From JADKBO01 sp965230345 (GTDB lineage Bacteria > Bacteroidota > Bacteroidia > Chitinophagales > Saprospiraceae), in assembly GCA_965230345.1 (NCBI GenBank), contig CBDDKR010000002.1:620001-684000 (forward strand): a stretch of 64,000 bases of DNA, in the 5' to 3' direction. The translations under genes were made by a program, and so were the position numbers. The notes below the pieces were generated by a model, which saw only the letters and a program-made list of their open reading frames with translations, did not search any database and was not told the origin of the DNA. Shown one piece after another: positions 26,301 through 35,300 of the stretch (positions within the stretch are counted from its first letter, which is position 1; each line of letters opens with the position of its first letter).

Positions 26301-29300
26301 AACCATCTACTGTAAATGAAATCGTTACGATAGTTGATTGTCCTGGCTGTAGAGGTACAGCCAATCCACCGTTTGCAACACTCAATGTTCTTGAGGCCGT
26401 ACCATTAAGATTATTGGTCCAGTCCGTATCATTAAGCGTCATACATGCTGGCATGTAGTCTGTAATCTCAATATTGTCTGTAGGAATAATTCCTTGGTTT
26501 ATTACTTGTATCTGGAACGTAACATCATCACCTGGAGCCACAGGGTTAGGTTGTGTAATCCCTAATGTTTTGATAAGCGCTAAATCCGCATTAACCTGTA
26601 CTTGTACTTGCTCAGGATCGTGATCATCTTCGTCTGTTGAAGCATTATCATCTCCTGGTGTTCCTGTTCCATCTCCATCTATTACATTGTCACTATTGCC
26701 TTCTGGATTACCTCCGGCATCGTTGCCATTAGTAGTATCAGGCGTAGAGTCAATATCTTCTACTGCTCCACCATTTTCATCCGTAGCATTGCTAATCTCA
26801 GCATAGTTTACTAAGAATTCTTCATTGCAAAGACCTACTTCTAAGATAATACTTACTGTAACACTTTGTGCTGGAGCTAAAGGAGATGCTAATTCTCCAT
26901 TTGCTACACTTAACACTTTAGTTGCAGTGCTATTTCCATTGTCTGTCCAATCGTTACTGATCAATGAGAAACAAGAAGGAATATAATCAGTGATCTCGAT
27001 ATTATCAGCCATCATATTACCTTGATTCGTAACTGTAATCTCATAGGTAATTTGCTCTTGCCAATTGTAAGGTCCTTGATCTGCCAATGTCTTGATCAAT
27101 GCAAGATCGAATACATCAATTATTGCAGGGTCATGATCATCTTCATCTGTTGAAGCATTATCATCTCCTGGTGTTCCAGATCCATCTCCGTTTACAACAT
27201 CATCACTGTTGCCATCTGGATTACCACCGGCATCATTGCCATTGGTGTCATCAGCAGTACTATCAATATCATCATCTGTAACATCGTTACCATCTTCATC
27301 TTCCATTCCAGATACCTCAGCATAATTGGTAAATGCCTCACCACTTGCATCAGTACAAGGTTGAATCATAAGTTGGATTACTACAGTTTCACTATTTCCA
27401 GGCACTATTGGACCAGCTACCGTTGTAGTTGCGGTACTGTTTCCGCCATTGAATGACCAAGTCGGATTATTTGCCGTAATATAGTTGTAACCACATGGAA
27501 TGTAATCCGTAACTTCTACATCTGTAAGAGTTACACTTCCTTGGTTATATACTTCAATTTCAAAAGCAATAACATCTCCATATGAGTATGGTCCAGCAGT
27601 CGATGGCATCTTAGTTAAAGCAACATCAACAATGAAAATTCCTGCAGGATCGTGATCATCTTCATCCGTTGCAGCTACTTCATCTCCTGGCATTCCAGAT
27701 CCATCACCATCAATGACATCATCACTTGGTGTATCAACAGCTCCACCAGCATCATTGCTTTCAGTTGTATCTGGTGTAGAATCGATATCTACTACAGGGT
27801 TTCCATCACCATCTAAGGCACTTGAAATTTCCGCAACATTGATATAACTATCTACTCCATCCGCATTATTCATCACTAAGTCAAGAACAATTTCAACAGT
27901 TGTAGATTCGCCTGGAGCTAAAGGTCCAGGTATGGTTGTCTCGTAATTTGCTCCATTAGGAGTCCAAGCAGGAGTACCACTTATGTATGTATACCCACTT
28001 GGGATATAATCTGTTATCAAGATATTTGTAGCTGTAACATTTCCTTGGTTTGTTACCTCGATCGTAAATGTTAAATCATCGCCATAAGAATATGGTCCTG
28101 CCGTATCCAATACCTTAGTTAAGGCCAGATCAAATACTTCTACTTGAGCTGGATCATGATCATCTTCATCTGTTCCTGCTACAGTATCACCAGGAGTACC
28201 AGTACCGTCTCCATCTACTACATCGTCACTCGTTGTATCAACAGCACCACCAGCATCATTGGTTTCTGTAGCATCTGGTGTAGAATCGATATCCTCACTA
28301 CTAATATCATTTCCATCGATATCTTCCATTCTTGAAACCTCTGCTACATTTAAGTAAGCGTTTTCTGTATTGCTTGTACATGGTTGTAATTGAAGATCAA
28401 TTGTAACCGTCGTTGTTTCACCTGCTGCCAATGGACCAGCAATAGTGGTTTCATAATTTGCTCCATTAGCAATCCAAGTTTGAGAGCCACCTGAATAAGT
28501 ATATCCGCATGAAATGTAATCTGTTACTAGAATATCTGTAAGTGTAACTACACCTTGATTATAAACTTCTATTTCAAATGTTACAATATCCCCATATTCA
28601 TACGGTCCTGTAGTCAATACCTTTTTAGTTAAGGCAACATCTACAATCTCTATATCATCACATGTATCGTCATCTAAATCTGTTGTTCCGTCATTATTGG
28701 TATCCAAGGTTGTACGGTTGTACAATCCTTCACCCGCTTGACCAGGATTCACTCCACCTTCTCCACAAGGAGTATAGGTATCATCACCTACTGTACCATC
28801 AAAGAAGTCATACCCTACATTGACTGTTAATGTATAAATATCTGCATCGTATGCTGGAATTACCTGATCATCAGCCAAAGTCCAACCACCAGCAGGAACA
28901 GTTGTCACAAGCGATGGGTTCGCTGGACCAGCATCGCTGGTATAACTTGCAGAATTGATTACAATATCATCATCAAAATTAGGTTCGTCAAATAGATCAT
29001 ATGTACCATCTGCTCCACCTATATTCTCTACAGTAATTTGGTATACGATGTCATATGTTCCATCTGCTAATCTCGTCGCACTTACTTGAATTTTATCCAA
29101 AGTAAAATATGGAACATCATCACATGCTTCTGCTTCTTTGTCTGGAGTTCCATCGTTATTTACATCTAATGTAGCTAAGTTGTACAGACCTTCTCCGTTT
29201 GTCGGATCAGAAGGACCATTGGTTGAACCACAATTAGCGGTGTATAACTCATCTCCTTGAGAAGCAGGATTTTCTAAATCAATACATACACCTATTGTAA

Positions 29301-32300
29301 TCGCAAAAGTATCCACTTTTCCAGGTGCAATATTTTGATCATTGGCCAATACATATGTACTCGTAGTAGTTGGTAAACTACCTCCAGGATTACCCATTGC
29401 ATCTGTAGTAAATATGGCTGCCGTGAATTCAAAATCGTCATCGAAATCTGGGTCGTCAACTAAGTCGTAAGTTCCGACTGCACCACCTAAGTTGGTTACA
29501 TTAATCTGATACGTTACGTCATAGCAATTCAAACCTGTTTCTACGGTACTTAAATGGAATTTTTCTAGAGTTAAGAATGGTAACTCTCCACAATCATTGT
29601 CTTCAACTTCCATTTCTGTTGGATCATTGTCCATATCCAATCCAGCATTGTTGAACAAAGCGTCTCCAGGACCAGCATTTTCTGGACCAGACCCTTGACC
29701 ACAAGGCGTATAAAGATCATTACCTACAGAGCCATCTTCTAGATCAATAGCCACTACATAAGAAATCGTATAATTATGGGTGCCGCCTGCTGGTATTGTA
29801 ATATCATCTGCCAACTGCCATCCTGGTGTTGCTGGTGCAGGAAGTGTTAATCCTCCTGATGGTCCTGCATCACTTGTATAACTTGCAGAACTAGCAACAA
29901 TATCTGTATCAAATCCAGGCTCATCATATAGATCATAATCCGCAGGGAAAATACTGTTACTTTCTACCGTTATGGTATATGTAACCGTGTATTCATTTGG
30001 ATTTGTTGTCTGAGTTATGCTAGCAATCGTCTTTTCGAAAGTAGGACAATTCACTACAATAAACTCATTACTCATGATTTGACAAATATCTCCTAAGTTA
30101 TTGTACTTCACAAAGTATCTTCCTTCTTCTTCAGCCGTAAAAGTATTGTCCAATCCTAATTGTACTACCTGTGTACTATTGTCAGGATTAATTTTAGTCC
30201 ATTCGTAATTTCCAAACCCTGAAGGTGCAGTAAATGTTGCATCTGCATCGGTACAAAGTGAACCATCATCAAATATATCTACTGTTTCTTGGTCTTGAAC
30301 TTTAACAGGGAATTGTGCTTGGTATTGACATTGTCCTTGTTCTGTCATAAAGTTTAAAGTAACCAAATATGTGATGTCATTTACTGGGTTACAAATAGTA
30401 GGAGTCAAACTCGTATTGTCATCTAAATACTCATTTGGCAACCATTCAACTGTAACACTATTTTCATATGCATCTGGAATCATAAGATCCAATTCTCTAC
30501 ATCCAACATTACATACAGTTACCTCTTCAAAAGGTCCAAATGTAAAGTCATTCAAGCTATATAAATCAACTTCAAAATCAAATGCTTGACATCCTCCTGT
30601 TTCACTTGTAACCGTCAATACAACTGGAGAGTTGACTCCATAACCATCGTTTATAGTAATATATAAACTGTCATTATCCGCACTAGGTACGATATTCGCT
30701 CCTTGTACAGGATTAACGGCGTATGTCCAAGCTTGACAATTTTCAATACCGAATGGAATACCAGGACATAAGGTGAACTCATCTCCCAACTCTCCTACAA
30801 CATTTGGCTCAATACTATCGTAGTAAAAATCCAAGGCATCACAAACACAATCAGTAGTCTGCGTTACCATTAAGAAGACTGGACATGCCTCCGCCTCAGG
30901 TACATTAAAACATCCATCAATGGTGGTAGATTCATCCGTACCCAAAATGACAAATTTATCTTCCGAAATAAGCTCGGTATCAATTCCTTCATCAATTACA
31001 CCGTTGAGGTTAATATCTCTAATCAAGGTAACTTTCACATTGTTACTGTAGAAAGGTCCTGGATTCGTCAATTCTATATCATAACATAGATCAACCGTAC
31101 CATCCGTATTAGGACATCCAACAGTCATTTTTTGACCATCTATGTTCAAAGGCGGTAAGAAGTTGATGTCGATTTGTGTATTTACACTATTCAGTACATA
31201 TACACTACAACTGATTCCTTGAGCCATACAAGATTGATCCATAATCTCACTCTGTACCTGAACATTCAGTGGCTGAGCACCACAATCAACATCTTCTGGC
31301 ACACTGAAATCAAAACCTACTTGGAACAATTCTCCAGGTCCTATTCCATCTGGAATATCAAAACAAACCTCTGTGATATTTCCATTCATCTCCTCTGTAG
31401 GTACTGGATTATGCCCTACTGGAGATAACCATTGGAAACTTCCTGGCATATAATCAAAGGTCTCTGTCTCCAAATTAATACACAGACTACTTTCTTTGGT
31501 TTCTCCAAATGGCGATATGTTTAGATATGATAGCACCAATGTCGCATCTTCCCCACAGTTTGCATTTGCGGGCTCTGCAAATACGAAGAATTGTGCAAAA
31601 TCTGCAGGGTTTGCATTCTCAATAATGATTGGATCACTATTCACAAACATAGAAGATATCTTCTGTTCACAAGGATCATTTGCAGAGGCTTGATGGTAAA
31701 CTCTAGTTCCCGATACAAACTCATCACAATTCGTATTAACATCGAATAGGAATTGTACTCTGTTACTATCAGAATCCAAGGTAACTCCTACACCCTTCAA
31801 TCCATTCTGATCGATTTCATTGTTTGGCAATGCCATTGACCACACTGCATCTTCGTCGTATCCAAAGTTCGTTCCGAAAATACTATTGTCTGTAGGATCC
31901 GCCGTTGGATCAGGAATACTAACACATGGGCCAATAGTATTTGGACCTCCTGGGTAACATACTTGCCATGATCCTGGAACAAAGTCTAGTCCCGCAGGAA
32001 ACCACCAATCCAAATCTAAGTCAATTAGTAAGGCTGGTTTTACATTTTTCAATCTAATACCCATCGGAATATCGTCACATAATCCGTATTCTCCAAGAGC
32101 TTGTGGGTCCCACTCTACTTGAAGGTCTGATTCTTCTCGTATGTATTCGTAACATGCATCCACTACATCACATGCATTTCCTGCTACAGATAAGGTTGCT
32201 GCTTTGTTGGGATCCAAACATCCACTTACTGATGTTGCACAGACCCTTGTATCCAGTTCTGGAACTCCAATAGGACAGAACAACAACTCAGTGATAATTG

Positions 32301-35300
32301 TATACTCGTAACAGTCTCCAGGTGCCAAAGTCAACCCAGGTACTACTATAGCATATACTTTGTGTGTCGGTGTAGTATTTGCCAATGTCCATGATAATGG
32401 ATTCCCTCCTGAATCTTCTGCTCCTATAAACTCCACACTATTGGGTATCTCAACACTTGTTACTATATTCTGATGTGTAGCTCCTCCTCCTGTTGCATCT
32501 CCTGCACAAAGGGTATATACATTCGTCTCATTCTGACCAGCTAAATCCGCCTTCAATAGATTTTGAACCATTGGAAGCAGTGGTGGGAAATCCATACTAT
32601 TGTCTATAAAATTTCCAGGCGTAGTTTGTTGAATTCCTGTCTGACGCATTGGGTTTATAGCCCCATGACTCGCCTCTGGGTGTGGTGCTATATTCTGCCA
32701 GTATTCTCCTCTATCCTGCATTGTCAATGTTCCATCCCAATCACAACCCATACAGAATGGATTGTTTGGATAATTTACAATGTGCGAATATGGATATGCA
32801 TATGCAGTTCCATTTGCTATAGATCCTGCTAAAGCATATCCACTAAATTGTCCTCCTCCATTCCCATCATCATCTCCTGTGGATCCTGGAAATGCTATTA
32901 TGTACGGCTCAGCAAATTGATATTGTATCGCAAAGTCCGTTGACTCTATGTCTTCTGGACATAGTGAAGATAAACTATATTTCAAGCCATAACTTGATGT
33001 AAAGTTATCACCCGTAACCAATAAAGCTGGAAATGGATCCAAATTATCTTGTATCAACAAGCCTTCATCACATGGATTATTTGTAACCATTGGACTATCT
33101 GGCCCTTCAGAGTATGGCGTATTTAATCCATCATAAAAATCCTGATCGTTAATCCTCAATGCTGCCAACTGCGTACTGTCCTCTGCCACACAACATATTC
33201 CTCCACTTCCATCATTCACACAATTCAGATTACCATAATCATCATCTACATATTGTTGTGGTAATGGAATCTCACTACCATCGGGCATCACTATTGTCCC
33301 ATCATTTAAGTATACCATATTCGTTGGAAATTGCAACTCCAAATACTCTGTATACATAAATGGTCGATATTCATTTTCGTACCACGGTGTCTCTCCAGCT
33401 GCTAAATCAGTCGGTACTGGATTTGTCAATGTAAACGTATACTCTACATCTGTATCACAATCTTCGACTGTTACATTGTTTGTAATCGTCACTGGTCCTG
33501 GAATATGTCCCTGATATCCCCTTGATGAAGCACATGAACCTGCAATTCTTGAATTGTTACATAATACCTCATCTGCTTCATAAATATCCATGTACCCATA
33601 AAAAGATTGAGATATATGATTTGTCGCTGTCATTGGATTCAATAATGCTAAATCATAATTTGGGTTGTGAATCATATTTCCTGAATAATCGATAAATATC
33701 TTATCTCCATCATTCATAGGATACATCGCTATCCAATCTTCAAAACACGTATTGTCGTATTGATCTCCTGTTCCACAATTAGGACCTCTATTCTTGAAAT
33801 AGAAATCTATCCTCGTTTCGTTGAAATCATGTACATCATTCACAGATCTGTCTTGTTCTGAATGTCCAGTGAAAGCCACTGCATATTCAGGATGTTCATT
33901 CGGGTCATTTTGACAATTATCATTCACTCCATTATAACTATGAGTCGTATGGTTAGGATTACTACGATCTATACCCCCATTTAAAAATCTTAAGCTGGGG
34001 TAGTGATAATTATCTCTTTGTTCATTGGGGATTTTCAAACAATCTGGCAAGGTAACCAATTGACGACTCCCTCCTGCTGGTTGATAATAAATACCCTCAA
34101 TAGTTAAATTCTGTCGATCCATTATCAATGGATTCTCTCTCCCTCCATGCCACAATCTCATATGCCATAAGTGATCCGCTTTTTTAAACAACTCCCCTCC
34201 TCCTGCTAGTACCTCATACTCTTGACTCACAAATACCCGATCACCTGGTATAAACCTCGTACGGTCTACCTCTGGTACATCATCTATCGTCAAGGGTATC
34301 GTCATTTCTGGGTCAGCAAACCCATAAGTAGTCCTATACAGTGTATCTACTGTCGACCTTATATAGCATTGACAATTACATCCATTCCATCTTACATAAG
34401 AATTCATATTATGGCATGATCTTAATATCTGACATGGTTCTGGTGTCCCACATGCCGTACACTCTTCTACTATTTTTACAGATGTATACATATAATCCCA
34501 AGGAGTACAGAAGCCTTCCAATTCCAAATTCCAATAATAATCGTGCGTATTAGACCCTATATCTCCTGCTGGTATTGTGATCTCCACCGCCGTTGTATCT
34601 GTTACTCCTGAAATTGGATCTGTAATGGTTAAATACTGCCATGTTACTCCTGCAACAGGATTACCCTGATAGGTTGCTGAGCCATCTTCATATCTTACGT
34701 GTTTTATTCTTTCATTTCCATTGGTCGTAACCGTTACAACTGCATATAAGCTTCCTCCACTTGCACATGCTGTAATGTTTTCTAATCCAAATTCATAGTA
34801 ATACTCAAAGCCATTGTTCATCGGCAACCACGTATCACATACTGTATGAAAATCTTCCGTAATAGGCAAACTACAACAGTCTGTAGGATCTTGAACCTCA
34901 TTATCGCTTTGGTCGATTTCTCCATAAAAATAGCTAATCGGATTTGGGAAACTTTCAAACTCTTGGAAGTCTTGCCCACAGTTTCGCTTACCATTGATCT
35001 CTACATTGGTAATATTACATCCTAATGCAGAACAATTTGCATCATCGGCACAACCTATCGCTAATTCTACATAAAAACTCAACGTCTCTCCTCCGGGTAG
35101 ATCGTCAAAGATGCCGTCACCATCAAAGTCATCCAATCCTCCTGCCCCATCTATATCCGATGTCAACTCTCTAAAATCTATTACTACTGTAGCACCAGAC
35201 GTATTTACCACTTCCAATGGAAGAGTCAATCCATCCATCGTCAAGGCTGCCAAACTTACATTGCCTCCAATACATCCATTAAATTTCACAAATAAATCTT

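Noticed and set aside
7318..28335. Many plus-strand frames opposite the giant gene
   Set aside because: They are antisense shadows of Asp-rich repeats (GATCATCTTCATC-type runs), repeating with the array, and have no start context or independent conservation.
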